A DNA stretch of 64,000 nucleotides, taken from positions 1-64,000 of the forward strand of contig NZ_AUBR01000011.1 of NCBI RefSeq assembly GCF_000429345.1, given 5' to 3'. Both the position numbers and the translations under genes were made by a program. Shown one piece after another: positions 44,940 through 53,847 of this stretch; the first letter of the stretch is position 1, and the number at the start of each line of letters is the position of its first letter. Source of the stretch: Desulfovirgula thermocuniculi DSM 16036 (lineage in GTDB: Bacteria > Bacillota > Desulfotomaculia > Desulfotomaculales > Desulfovirgulaceae). A model generated the notes under the pieces. The model was given only the letters and a program-made list of their open reading frames with translations, had not been told where the DNA came from and did no database searches.

Positions 44940-46493
44940 TTGCGGCCCGAGCCATCGCTTCCGGCGGGGGGATTTCCCTGGCGGGAGCTGTTCATTCTGG
45001 TCATCGGCTCCTTTATGGCCATTTTGGACGGCAGCATCGTTAACGTGGCCATCCCCAAGCTCATGGCCATCTTCGGCGTGAGCACGGATGAAATCCAGTG
45101 GGTGATGACGGCCTACCTGCTCACCTCCGGGGTGGTCATCCCGGTGAGCGGCTACCTGGGGGACGTCTTCGGCTACCGCCGGCTCTACATCCTCACCCTG
45201 GGCTTCTTCACGCTGGGCTCGCTCCTGTGCGCCCTGGCCTGGAGCAACACCTCCTTGGTGGTGGCCCGCGTCATCCAGGCCGTGGGCGGGGGGATGATCA
45301 TCCCGGTGAGCATGGGCATGATCTTCCGCATCGTGCCCCGGGAGAAGACGGGCATGGCCATGGGCCTGTGGGGCATTTCGGCCATGATGGCCCCCACCAT
45401 CGGCCCCACCCTGGGCGGTTACCTGGTGGATAACCTCTCCTGGCACATGATCTTCCTCATCAACATCCCCATCGGCGTGGTGGGCATGTTCCTGGCGGCG
45501 GTGTTTTTGAAAGAGACGCCGCTCTTGCGCACCAGGTTCGACCTGATAGGGTCTGTTTTGGCGGGGGCGGGCAGCTTTGCCCTGCTCCTGGCATTAAGCG
45601 AGGGGCAGGACAAGGGCTGGACTTCCCAGTACATCGTCACGCTCCTTTTGTCCGCCTTCTTTCTCTTCGTGCTCTTCGTCGTCTGGGAGCTGGGCGAGGA
45701 GGAGCCCATGCTGGACGTGCGCATGCTCAAAAACCCCGTCTTTGCCTTTAGCCTGCTCATCACGGCGGTGGTAACCATCGGCCTTTTCGGGGGCCTCTTC
45801 CTCATCCCCGTCTTCCTGCAGGGGCTTTTGGGCTACACGGCCATGCAGACGGGCCTGTTGATGATGCCGGCGGCGCTGACCAGCGGGCTGTTAATGCCCG
45901 TGAGCGGGCGCCTTTACGACCGCCTGGGGGCCAGGCCCCTGGCACTGGTGGGGCTGGCGGTCGTGGTCTACACCACCTGGGAGCTGCACCGGCTGGATCT
46001 GGACGTCTCCTACGGCTGGCTGCAGATGATGCTGGTCTTGCGGTCGGCGGGTATGGGCCTGGCCATGATGCCCGTTTCCACCGCCGGCATCGACGCCCTG
46101 CCGCGCCACCTCTCCGGGCGGGCCTCCTCCATCAACAACCTGGTGCGCCAGGTGTCGGCCTCCCTGGGCATTGCCTTTTTGACCTACGTGATGACCAAGC
46201 GCCAGGCGCTGCATTACGCCTGGTACCAGGAGGGCTTCTCCTGGTCGTCGGTGGTGGCCCTGCCTGCCCTGGAGACCATCAAGCAATTGCTGGGCCTCCC
46301 CACGGATACCGCTATGGCCGTGGTGAGCATAGCCGCCCAGCGCCAGGCCGTGGCCGTGGCCATCGGCGACTGCTTCGTGGTCAGCGCCCTCATGGTGGCT
46401 CTCGCCCTGCCGCTGACGTTCTTCCTGGGGGGTAAGGGGGACGTGCCCCATCGGCGGGAAGCAGGGCAGGTGCCGGCGGGCTTCGAGGGATGA
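44940..46493 (+). CDS. DHA2-family 14-TM drug transporter, EmrB/QacA type
   Basis: This 517-residue MFS proton antiporter has 14 predicted helices. Motifs are LDGSIVNVAIPKL near residue 28, WVMTAYLLTSGVVIPVSG, GYLGDVFGYRRLY (motif A) and MMAPTIGPTLGGYLVD (motif C), all diagnostic of DHA2 exporters. TTG 44940 follows GGGGGTGG at 5-6 nt; GTG 44931 is an alternative. It is the last gene of the marR-controlled efflux cluster, and a new promoter follows within 40 nt. Confidence 0.93.
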   Translation: MRPEPSLPAGGFPWRELFILVIGSFMAILDGSIVNVAIPKLMAIFGVSTDEIQWVMTAYLLTSGVVIPVSGYLGDVFGYRRLYILTLGFFTLGSLLCALAWSNTSLVVARVIQAVGGGMIIPVSMGMIFRIVPREKTGMAMGLWGISAMMAPTIGPTLGGYLVDNLSWHMIFLINIPIGVVGMFLAAVFLKETPLLRTRFDLIGSVLAGAGSFALLLALSEGQDKGWTSQYIVTLLLSAFFLFVLFVVWELGEEEPMLDVRMLKNPVFAFSLLITAVVTIGLFGGLFLIPVFLQGLLGYTAMQTGLLMMPAALTSGLLMPVSGRLYDRLGARPLALVGLAVVVYTTWELHRLDLDVSYGWLQMMLVLRSAGMGLAMMPVSTAGIDALPRHLSGRASSINNLVRQVSASLGIAFLTYVMTKRQALHYAWYQEGFSWSSVVALPALETIKQLLGLPTDTAMAVVSIAAQRQAVAVAIGDCFVVSALMVALALPLTFFLGGKGDVPHRREAGQVPAGFEG

Positions 46494-46530
46494 ACGGAGC
46501 GGGCGCGAGCCAAATCGCGCTACTGGCGGA

Positions 46531-46560
46531 TTGCCGGGCGGGCGGCCCGGGCAGTATAAT
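46531..46560 (+). promoter_or_regulatory. Promoter of the tagA-like gene
   Basis: TTGCCG (46531-46536), 18-bp spacer, perfect TATAAT (46555-46560), 24 nt before the start codon. Confidence 0.7.
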
Positions 46561-46584
46561 AGCTTGCGGGGTGCAGCAAGGTTT

Positions 46585-47334
46585 ATGCGCAGCATAAACA
46601 TACTCGGCGCGCGGGTGGACGCGGTGGACCTGGAGGGGGCGGTGGAGAAGATCGCGGCGTTCGTGAGGGAAGGCCGGCCCCGGCAGGTGATTACCCTGAA
46701 CCCGGAGATCCTCTACCGCGCGCAAAAAGAGCCGCCGCTTCTTTCCCTGATCAATGCCGCCGACCTGGTCACGGCGGACGGCGTAGGGGTGGTGTGGGCG
46801 GCGGGGATGTGTGGCGCGCGCCTGCCCGGGCGGGTGACGGGCATCGACCTCATGCTGGCCCTGGTGGCGCGCGCCGCGCGCGAGGGCTGGCGGGTGTTCC
46901 TTTTGGGGGCTGCGCCGGGGGTGGCCGCGGAGGCCGCCCGGCGCCTGCAGGAAAGACACCCGGGGCTGGTAGTGGCCGGCACGCACCACGGCTACTTTTC
47001 CCCGCAGGAAGAGAGGGGGGTGGTGGAGGAAATCCGCGCGGCGCGCGCGGACCTTCTTTTTGTGGCCCTGGGCGCGCCGAAGCAGGAGCTTTTCATTGCC
47101 CGCCACAAGGCGGTGCTGGGTGCAAAGGTGGCCATGGGGGTGGGGGGCAGCTTTGACGTGCTGGCCGGGAAGGCGCGGCGCGCGCCGGCCTGGATGCGGC
47201 GGCTGGGCCTGGAGTGGCTGGGCAGGCTCCTCATGGAGCCCCGCCGCTGGCGCCGCATGTTAGTGCTGCCCCGCTTTGCCGGGCTCGTGCTCCGCGAGTC
47301 CCTGCGGCAAAAATTCGGGGGAAGGAACGGGTAA
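46585..47334 (+). CDS. tagA: WecG/TagA-family N-acetylmannosaminyltransferase
   Basis: This 249-residue GT26 glycosyltransferase adds ManNAc from UDP-ManNAc to lipid-linked GlcNAc in wall polymer synthesis. Conserved segments are TLNPEILYRA, DGVGVVWAA, GIDLM, LLGAAPGVA and ALGAPKQELFIARH, plus the late GGSFDVLAGKARRAPAWMR. The donor would come from WecB (14.3 kb) and the acceptor from the TagO-type enzyme (54.3 kb). ATG 46585 has GCAAGG upstream. Confidence 0.93.
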   Translation: MRSINILGARVDAVDLEGAVEKIAAFVREGRPRQVITLNPEILYRAQKEPPLLSLINAADLVTADGVGVVWAAGMCGARLPGRVTGIDLMLALVARAAREGWRVFLLGAAPGVAAEAARRLQERHPGLVVAGTHHGYFSPQEERGVVEEIRAARADLLFVALGAPKQELFIARHKAVLGAKVAMGVGGSFDVLAGKARRAPAWMRRLGLEWLGRLLMEPRRWRRMLVLPRFAGLVLRESLRQKFGGRNG

Positions 47335-47371
47335 AAGGCCGTCGAAAAGAGTCAGGAGGGGGTAAGCGGCA

Positions 47372-47824
47372 ATGCACGAAAAGCGTCTTTGGGCGGCGGC
47401 AGTGCTCCTGGTGCTCCTGGCGGCAGCCGGGGGCTATGCGGCGTTTGCCGGGGCGAGCGGGGGAGATCCTGGCTCCGCCGCCGATCCCCTGGTGACCAAG
47501 AGTTACGTGGAGGAGTACGTGGCCGGCTACGTGCAGAAGGCCCTGCAAAACCTGCAGGGGCCGGCCTGGCAGGTGAAGGTGGTGCCCGCCGGGCAGGCGT
47601 TCTTGGGCGCGGCGGGCACGGAGTTCATTTTGCGCTCCGGCGCGGCGGTGGCCGTGGACCCCACCGGTAACGGCATACCCGACGTGACCGCGGGGACGAG
47701 CCTTCCTGCGGGGCAGAGCGTGGCGGCCAACCACCTCTACATCATCCCCCGGGACGACGGGCGGGGCTTCCTGGCCAGGAGCGAGGTCGTGGTCATGTAC
47801 CGCGGGCGCGAGCTGTCGAAATAG
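47372..47824 (+). CDS. Exported protein of unknown function
   Basis: This is a 150-residue protein with a signal peptide or anchor (about 6-28) and a compact extracytoplasmic domain. A helical start (VTKSYVEEYVAGYVQKAL) is followed by beta-rich sequence with FILRSGAAVAVDPTGNGIPD and NHLYIIPRDDGRGFLA. I know no family name, though similar proteins occur next to LCP and CsaB genes in related genomes (memory, unverified). ATG 47372 follows AGGAGGGGG. Its position between TagA and the LCP ligase suggests a wall or cell-surface role. Confidence 0.75.
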   Translation: MHEKRLWAAAVLLVLLAAAGGYAAFAGASGGDPGSAADPLVTKSYVEEYVAGYVQKALQNLQGPAWQVKVVPAGQAFLGAAGTEFILRSGAAVAVDPTGNGIPDVTAGTSLPAGQSVAANHLYIIPRDDGRGFLARSEVVVMYRGRELSK

Positions 47825-47842
47825 CCCCGGAGGTGCGGCACC

Positions 47843-48853
47843 TTGGCGCGGGGGGTAAAGGCGGCCCTGGCGGCTTTCCTCCTCCTGGCCGGATGCGCCC
47901 TTTTGGCCCTGGGGCTGTACCTGGGCCTGCACGGCCTTCCCGGCGGTGAGCCCCAGGGTGCCGGGACGCGCTCCGCCCGTCCTCCGTCCTTTACCGTGCT
48001 CCTGCTGGGCTCCGACGCGCGGCCCGGGGAGGAAACCGGCCGCACCGACACCATCATCGTGGCCAGCGCGGACGGGTTGCAGGGGCGGCTGGCCTTTCTC
48101 TCCATCCCGCGGGATACGCTGGTGGAGATCCCCGGGCACGGGCCGGATAAAATCAACGCCGCCGCCGTTTACGGCGGCCCGGAGCTCACCGCGCGCGTGG
48201 TTTCCGATTTAATCGGCCTGCCCGTGCGCTACTACGTGCTTGTGCGCTGGGAGGGCTTTAAGAACATCGTGGACCTCCTGGGGGGCGTCACCCTGGAGGT
48301 GGAAAAGGACATGCACTACGTGGACCACTCCGACGGCCCGGAGTACGCCATCGACTTAAAACGCGGCCTGCAGCGCTTAGACGGCGCGCAGGCGCTTGCC
48401 TACGTGCGCTTCCGGGGAGACGCCCTGGGGGATATCGGGCGCACCGAGCGGCAGCTGAAGTTCTTGGCGGCCCTGGCCCGCGAGGCCATGCAGCCGGCCA
48501 ACCTGGCCCGCCTCCCCGGGCTCTTGCCGGAGCTGGCGCGCCAGGTGGAAACCAACCTGGGGCCGCGGCAGCTGCCGGCCATGGTGCAGGCGGCCCGCCT
48601 CTTTGCCGGGGGAGAAATCGTCACCCAGACCCTGCCCGGCCGCTTCCTGGAAAAGAACGGCGTCAGCTACTGGGAGGTGGACCCGCGCCGGGCCCGCCTG
48701 GTGGCGCGGTCCTTTTTCCGGGAGGGTCGGGTAACGGAGGTCTTTACCGGTCCCGCCGCGGTCGGCCCCGCGCCCCCGCCCGCTCCCGGCTCCGGGGCGG
48801 CGCCGCCGGTGCAAGAGAGCCCCGGGCCGCAAAAGGTTCCCGGAGGGGCGTGA
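47843..48853 (+). CDS. LytR-CpsA-Psr (LCP) family wall polymer ligase
   Basis: LCP enzymes transfer lipid-linked polymers to peptidoglycan. This 336-residue protein has an N-terminal membrane helix (about 5-28) and the catalytic domain with LLLGSDARPGEETGRTDTI, SIPRDTLVEIPGHGPDKINAA and RTERQLKFL, containing the conserved Asp and Arg residues that bind pyrophosphate. The C-terminal 30 residues are a Pro/Gly tail. TTG 47843 follows CGGAGGTG. It may attach the polymer that CsaB pyruvylates. Confidence 0.92.
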   Translation: MARGVKAALAAFLLLAGCALLALGLYLGLHGLPGGEPQGAGTRSARPPSFTVLLLGSDARPGEETGRTDTIIVASADGLQGRLAFLSIPRDTLVEIPGHGPDKINAAAVYGGPELTARVVSDLIGLPVRYYVLVRWEGFKNIVDLLGGVTLEVEKDMHYVDHSDGPEYAIDLKRGLQRLDGAQALAYVRFRGDALGDIGRTERQLKFLAALAREAMQPANLARLPGLLPELARQVETNLGPRQLPAMVQAARLFAGGEIVTQTLPGRFLEKNGVSYWEVDPRRARLVARSFFREGRVTEVFTGPAAVGPAPPPAPGSGAAPPVQESPGPQKVPGGA

Positions 48854-48993
48854 GTCAGGGCGCGGGGCGTCCTGCATTTTAAGGGGGCGGTATGCGGCCC
48901 GGCAAAAGGTAGGCGCCAAATCCCCGCCGCAGCGGAAAGAGGGCTGAAACTCGTCCGGGTGGCGAAGGTAAGGCCGGCCTGCAAGGGCCTTAG

Positions 48994-49040
48994 CGTGCTT
49001 AGAATCCATGCCGGGGGAACCCGAATTTTGCAGGGGAGGT
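48994..49040 (+). promoter_or_regulatory. Partial ydaO-like (c-di-AMP) riboswitch-like sequence
   Basis: In the 197-nt gap before the DUF5693 gene, GCTTAGAATCC, CCGGGGGAACCCG, ATTTTG and GGGG occur in the order found in the 5' half of ydaO-type aptamers. The second half (GACAGCTAACC and the closing stem) is not seen before the start codon, so this is a half match that could be chance or a remnant. Confidence 0.2.
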
Positions 49041-49050
49041 TTTGTTTGCC

Positions 49051-50991
49051 TTGTCCAGGCGCGTGTTTTCCGCCCTTTGCCTCTTTTTCCTGGCCGCGGG
49101 GCTGCTGGCGGCCGCCTTTGCCGCCTGGCAGCGCTACCGGGTGGAGTCCGGCTTTCGCACCGTGGAGGTGGCCATGGTCTACGACGACCTGGCCAACCTG
49201 GCCGCCCTTTCCGGGAAGGACACCCTGGAGGTGATGAGGCTCTTTCGGGAACAGGGCCTCACCACCGTGCTCTTTAAAGAGCCCACCCTGGAAGAGCTGA
49301 AGGCGACCGGGGAGGTGAGCGCCCTCACCGGCCAGGATCTCTTAAACCTCCAGCCCCCGTGGCTGGGGAGCCTGCGCGCGCAGGAAGAGATTTCCTCCCG
49401 CCACACTTATCTCGTGACCTCGCGGGAGGAGACGGCGCGCCGGCTGGCCCTGCAGCTGGAGGCCAAGGCCGGCGGCGCGCGGGTCTTCCGCCCGGCGCCG
49501 GGGGTCTTCGTGGTGCGCGTGCCCGCCTCCCCCTCCAACCTGCAAAAAATCGGCCTGGGCTTTCCCGAAGGGCCCCTGCGGGACAGCGCGCGGGCGGGGC
49601 TCTTTGCCGCCGTGCAGGTGCGCGCCTGGCCGGGAGCCTCTGCCCGCAGCATGGAGAAAGCGCTCTCGCCCCTAAAGGACATCCCCAACCTCTCCGCCGT
49701 GGCCTTTAACGACGACACATTACCGGGCTACCCGGCGGAGCTGGGGGCGCTGGCCCGCACCCTAGAGGGCCTGGGCGTGCCGGTGGTGCAGGTGGAGTTC
49801 TTCCGGCAGCGGGGGTTAGAAAAGCTGGGGGTCCTCCTGCAGAAGAGGGTGGTGCGGCTGCACACCATTAAGCCGGAGGAAATGCCCCGCTACACGCCCA
49901 AGGAAGCGCGGAACCGCTACCTCCTGGCCGCCGCGGAGCGCAACGCCAGGATGCTCCTGGTGCGGCCCCTTGCAGACGGCACCGGCGCCGGCAGCGTCCT
50001 GCGGGCCAACCTGGACTTCGTGGCCGGGCTGCGGGAGGGCCTCTACCGCGAGGGGCTCGTGGTGGGCCGGGCCTCGCTCCTGCCGCCGCTGCCCGTTTCC
50101 CGGCCCCTGGTGTTTGTGATGGGCCTGGGGGTCATTGCCGGGGGGCTTTTGCTGCTGCAGCGGCTGGGCCTGGAGCGCGGGCTGCCCCTGCTGGGCCTGG
50201 CGGCCGCCCTGGCCTGGGGTGGGCTTTTGGCCGCGGCCCCTTCACCGGCCAGAAAGCTCGCCGCCCTGGCGGCGGTGGTGGTTTTCCCCACGCTCTCGCT
50301 GCTCACTACCGTGCGGCCCCGCGGCGCCCCGCTTCCCGAGTGCGCCGCGCGGCTGGTGCTGGCCGTTTCTCTTTCCTTCCCCGGGGCCCTCTTTACCGTG
50401 GGCCTGCTGGCGGATGCCGGGTTCATGCTCAAGCTGGACCAGTTCTGGGGGGTCAAGCCGGCCCACGTGCTGCCGCTCTTGCTGGCGGCAATTGCCTTTT
50501 TCTTCCTTTACGCGCCGCCCGAGCCCTGGCATGAGCGCCTATCCCGCACCCTGCAGCGGCCGGTGCTGGTGAAGTGGGCGGCGGCCGGCGCGCTTTTGCT
50601 GGCCGTACTGGCCGTTTATCTCGTGCGCACGGGCAACGAGGGGGAAGCGGTCACCTCGGCCCTGGAGCTAAAGGCCAGAAACCTCCTGGACGCCCTTTTA
50701 GGGGTGCGCCCGCGCACCAAGGAGTTTCTTTTGGGGCACCCCCTGCTCATGCTCTTGTTTGCCACCGGCTACCGGGACAACCGCTACCTGCCGCTGCTCA
50801 TCCTGGGGGCAGTGGGCCAGATCTCCCTGGTGAACACCTTTGCCCACATCCACACGCCGCTGGCCGTCTCCCTGCTGCGGCTGTTTTACGGCCTGGCCCT
50901 CGGCCTTTTGGTGGGGGCGGTGCTGGTTCTGGCCGTGCGGGCGGCGGCCCGCTGCCGGGAGAAAATGGTCCCGCCGGGTGAGGGGCCATGA
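49051..50991 (+). CDS. DUF5693 family membrane protein
   Basis: This is a large membrane protein of 646 residues. An N-terminal helix is followed by an extracytoplasmic region of about 300 residues (VESGFRTVEVAMVYDDLANL), then about nine hydrophobic helices from residue 345. The biochemical role is unknown, but DUF5693 genes typically lie directly before csaB, suggesting a part in making or pyruvylating the SLH-binding wall polymer (context inference). Starts at TTG 49042 and TTG 49051 are both possible; 49051 gives better spacing from AGGGGAGG. Its stop overlaps csaB by 4 bp. Confidence 0.82.
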   Translation: MSRRVFSALCLFFLAAGLLAAAFAAWQRYRVESGFRTVEVAMVYDDLANLAALSGKDTLEVMRLFREQGLTTVLFKEPTLEELKATGEVSALTGQDLLNLQPPWLGSLRAQEEISSRHTYLVTSREETARRLALQLEAKAGGARVFRPAPGVFVVRVPASPSNLQKIGLGFPEGPLRDSARAGLFAAVQVRAWPGASARSMEKALSPLKDIPNLSAVAFNDDTLPGYPAELGALARTLEGLGVPVVQVEFFRQRGLEKLGVLLQKRVVRLHTIKPEEMPRYTPKEARNRYLLAAAERNARMLLVRPLADGTGAGSVLRANLDFVAGLREGLYREGLVVGRASLLPPLPVSRPLVFVMGLGVIAGGLLLLQRLGLERGLPLLGLAAALAWGGLLAAAPSPARKLAALAAVVVFPTLSLLTTVRPRGAPLPECAARLVLAVSLSFPGALFTVGLLADAGFMLKLDQFWGVKPAHVLPLLLAAIAFFFLYAPPEPWHERLSRTLQRPVLVKWAAAGALLLAVLAVYLVRTGNEGEAVTSALELKARNLLDALLGVRPRTKEFLLGHPLLMLLFATGYRDNRYLPLLILGAVGQISLVNTFAHIHTPLAVSLLRLFYGLALGLLVGAVLVLAVRAAARCREKMVPPGEGP

Positions 50992-52115
50992 GGGGCGCCG
51001 GCCCCGTGGTGGCCGTTTCCGGCTACTACGGCTTCGGCAACCTTGGCGACGAGGCGGTGCTCTACAGCATGCTGCAGGCCCTGCGCGCATCCCTGCCGGG
51101 GGCGCGCTTTGTGGTCCTCTCCGGCGACCCTGCCGGGACCCGCGCCGCCTTTGGCGTGGAAGCGGTGAACCGCTGGAGCCCGGCGGCGGTTTGCCGCGCG
51201 CTGGCCGCCTGCGACGTTTTTTTGAGCGGCGGCGGCAGCCTGCTGCAGGACGTCACCGGGCTGAAAAGCCTCCTCTACTACGCGGGGGTGATCTGGCTGG
51301 CCGGGGCGCTGAGAAAGCCGGTCGTCTTCTACGCCCAGGGCATCGGCCCCGTGACGACGGAGGCGGGGCGCCGGCTGGTGCGCCGCGTGGCCGAGCGCGC
51401 GCGGCTCATTACCGTGCGGGACGGGGAATCTGCGGCGGAGCTGCGGCATCTGGGGGTAAAGAGACCGCCGGTGGTGGTTACCGCCGACCCCGTGCTGGGG
51501 CTTGATCCCGCGGCGGTGGGCGGGGAGAAGGGGGAGGCGGTGCTGGCGGAGGTGGGTGCTGCCGGGCGCCCCGTGGTGGGGGTGGCGCTCAGGGAGTGGC
51601 CGGGCTTCGGCGCGGAGCAGGAGGAGGCCCTGGCGCGCGTGCTGGACGGGCTCTGCCGCCGGGGCCTGGCGGTGGTCTTCATCCCCCTGCACTTCCCGGC
51701 GGACCTGGGGGTGAGCCGGCGCGTGGCCGCCCGCATGGCGGAGCCGGCGGCGGTGGTTTCGCGGGCGCTTTCCGTGGAGGAGGCCCTCTCCCTTTTCGGG
51801 TGTTTGCACCTGTGCCTGGGCATGCGCCTGCACGCCCTCGTTTTTGCGGCGGTCTTTAACGTGCCCCTGGTGGGCCTCAGCTACGACCCCAAGGTGGAGC
51901 GTTTCCTGGCCCGCATCAACTGGCGCCCCCCGCTGCCTGCCGGCGCCTTTGACTTTGCCGCCCTCTCCCGGGAGGTGGAGGAGGTGCTGGCAGGGCATGA
52001 GGCGGCCCGCGAGAAGCTCCGCCTGGCGGTGGAGCCGCTCAAGGCGCAGGCCCGCCTTACCCCCCGCCTGGTGAGGGACCTCCTTACTTCTCGAGCCTGC
52101 CCCCGAGGCGCTTGA
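50988..52115 (+). CDS. csaB: Polysaccharide pyruvyl transferase CsaB
   Basis: CsaB adds ketal-linked pyruvate to secondary cell wall polymer, creating the binding site for SLH domains. The 375-residue protein shows the family N-terminus GYYGFGNLGDEAVL, FLSGGGSLLQDVTG, FYAQGIGPV and the conserved GMRLHALVFAA near residue 283. ATG 50988 overlaps the previous stop (ATGA). The subtilase at 25.9-29.5 kb has three SLH domains and is a predicted client. The 3' end overlaps the convergent FAD oxidoreductase gene by 32 bp. Confidence 0.95.
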   Translation: MRGAGPVVAVSGYYGFGNLGDEAVLYSMLQALRASLPGARFVVLSGDPAGTRAAFGVEAVNRWSPAAVCRALAACDVFLSGGGSLLQDVTGLKSLLYYAGVIWLAGALRKPVVFYAQGIGPVTTEAGRRLVRRVAERARLITVRDGESAAELRHLGVKRPPVVVTADPVLGLDPAAVGGEKGEAVLAEVGAAGRPVVGVALREWPGFGAEQEEALARVLDGLCRRGLAVVFIPLHFPADLGVSRRVAARMAEPAAVVSRALSVEEALSLFGCLHLCLGMRLHALVFAAVFNVPLVGLSYDPKVERFLARINWRPPLPAGAFDFAALSREVEEVLAGHEAAREKLRLAVEPLKAQARLTPRLVRDLLTSRACPRGA

Positions 52116-53808
52116 GGGCCTCCTGCACCCAGGAAATCTGCTCCGGCCCGAAGCGGGCCGGCTCTTCGTTAAACAGGACGGCCCTGGCGGCGGCGGCCCC
52201 CGCCGCGTCCCCCAGCACGCAGAGGTTGGGGATGACCCGCACTTCCGCCCAGGCCAGCGAGGAGGCTCCCGTGGCGTAGCCCGGCACCAGGAGGTTTGGC
52301 ACCCGGGGCGTGACCAGCATGCGGTAGGGGAGGTAAACGGGATTTTGCGGCTCGCCGCCCTTCTGCTGCCAGTCGGGCCGCACCCTGCCCGTCACCGGCC
52401 AGGCGTATTCCCCGCCGGCGCGCAGGTCCTCAAAGGTGTAGGCGTTTATGTCCATGGCGTAGAAGCCCAGGCCCACCCGCTCCCCGTAGTGCCGGCCGTC
52501 CGCGCCGCGCCCCGGGCCGTCCCCGGCGCCCTGGCAGGCCGAGGGGGTGAGGGCGTAGGCGCTCTCCTCGCTGCCCGGTCCCGCTTCCCGCGGCTCCCGG
52601 GTGAGGTGCACGGTTTCCCTTAAGTAGAGTACCTCGCCCACCACGGGCTCTCCCCGCTCGTCCCTCACCAATTCCGCGCCGGCAAAGCCGTAAACCTTCC
52701 CGTCGGCCGCCGTGCCGCCCACCTGGCGGAGGGCGGATAGAAACTTCGGGTCGCAGATGACCTCTTTGGCCAGGAGCCGCGCGGTGTCCGCGTCCAGGGC
52801 GTCCGGGCGCGCGTCCGGCGGGTAGGCGGCCGTGCCGGCGTCCCGCCTTGTGGCCCGCCCGTCCACGTTAAAGATCAAGAGGGCGTTGACCCACCACTCC
52901 GGGCTGCCCGGCCCTTCCTGGGCGGCGTTTAAGGGCTTTAGGGCAAAGCCCCGGGGGCCGTAGCGCCGGTTGAAGTCCCTTACCACCGGGTTTTCCCGGT
53001 AGGCCTTCCAGCCGCCGGCCACCCCCCAGCTGCCCCGGTGATCACAGAAGAAGACCAGGTCGCCCGCCCTCACCAGGCGGCCCGCCTCCGGGGAGGGCGC
53101 CCTTACGCCGCGCACCTTGAACATGAGGGTGGCGGCCTGCTGGCGGGCGGCCACGGTCCTCCCCTCACCGTGCTCTAAGTAGGCCTGCGGCCAGTCGGCG
53201 CGACCGGTGGTGGTGACATCACCCGCCAGGCGCGTGAGGCGCCCGTCCTCGGAGGCGTCCACGTAAACGCGCCCCCGCACGCGCACCGCGCCCCTCCCCC
53301 AGCGGGGCACGCCCTGGGAGTCCGGCACCACTTCTCTTAAAACGAGCTCCGCCAGCGGGCCTTCCCCGCCGGAGGGCACCGCTTCCGCCACGTCGTAGCA
53401 CCAGAGGATGTGGATGTTGGGGTACCGGGCGAGGTCGGCGCGCAAAATGGCGGCCATGCGGCCCGGGTGGTAGAACTGCCCGGCTTCCTCAAACCAGCGG
53501 GCAAAGGACCCGCCGGCGGTGAGCCCCCCGCGCCAGTACCACACGTCAAAAAAATTCTGCCCCCCGACGGTGCCGATGCCGCCCAGGGCGGGTAATGTTC
53601 CCGGCACCACCAGGAGGACGGACCTGCCGGACGCCAGGGAGGCTGCCGTGCGGGCGGCGGCGCAGCCGGCAAAGCTGCCGCCGTACACCACGATGTCGTA
53701 GCGCCGCGCGGCCTCACCGTCGGGGGGCGAAAGGCGTGCGCCTGCCGCAAGCAAGAGAACCGCCGCCAGGAGCAGCGCGGTGCTAGAAAAAAGAAGTTTT
53801 TGCCCCAT
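52084..53808 (-). CDS. Exported FAD-dependent oxidoreductase
   Basis: This is a 574-residue protein with an N-terminal signal or anchor (about 4-24, [20 protein letters not shown]) followed by a FAD-binding Rossmann motif [34 protein letters not shown] and [11 protein letters not shown] match the FAD-oxidored/succinate-dehydrogenase-like family. The late [19 protein letters not shown] and [15 protein letters not shown] complete the FAD site. Substrate unknown. ATG 53808 starts it, with GGTGGAG close upstream. It is the only minus-strand gene in this envelope region; it converges on csaB and diverges from fabZ. Confidence 0.86.
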   Translation of the reverse strand: MGQKLLFSSTALLLAAVLLLAAGARLSPPDGEAARRYDIVVYGGSFAGCAAARTAASLASGRSVLLVVPGTLPALGGIGTVGGQNFFDVWYWRGGLTAGGSFARWFEEAGQFYHPGRMAAILRADLARYPNIHILWCYDVAEAVPSGGEGPLAELVLREVVPDSQGVPRWGRGAVRVRGRVYVDASEDGRLTRLAGDVTTTGRADWPQAYLEHGEGRTVAARQQAATLMFKVRGVRAPSPEAGRLVRAGDLVFFCDHRGSWGVAGGWKAYRENPVVRDFNRRYGPRGFALKPLNAAQEGPGSPEWWVNALLIFNVDGRATRRDAGTAAYPPDARPDALDADTARLLAKEVICDPKFLSALRQVGGTAADGKVYGFAGAELVRDERGEPVVGEVLYLRETVHLTREPREAGPGSEESAYALTPSACQGAGDGPGRGADGRHYGERVGLGFYAMDINAYTFEDLRAGGEYAWPVTGRVRPDWQQKGGEPQNPVYLPYRMLVTPRVPNLLVPGYATGASSLAWAEVRVIPNLCVLGDAAGAAAARAVLFNEEPARFGPEQISWVQEALKRLGGRLEK

Positions 53809-53829
53809 CGGCTCCACCCGTGGTATAAT
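53800..53829 (+). promoter_or_regulatory. Extended -10 promoter of fabZ
   Basis: TTGCCC (53800-53805), 18-bp spacer, TATAAT (53824-53829) with TGG just before it. Expected start of transcription is about 53836, only about 12 nt before the annotated ATG, leaving little room for a ribosome-binding site. Confidence 0.75.
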
Positions 53830-53847
53830 ATGTCTGTGATTGGTGCC

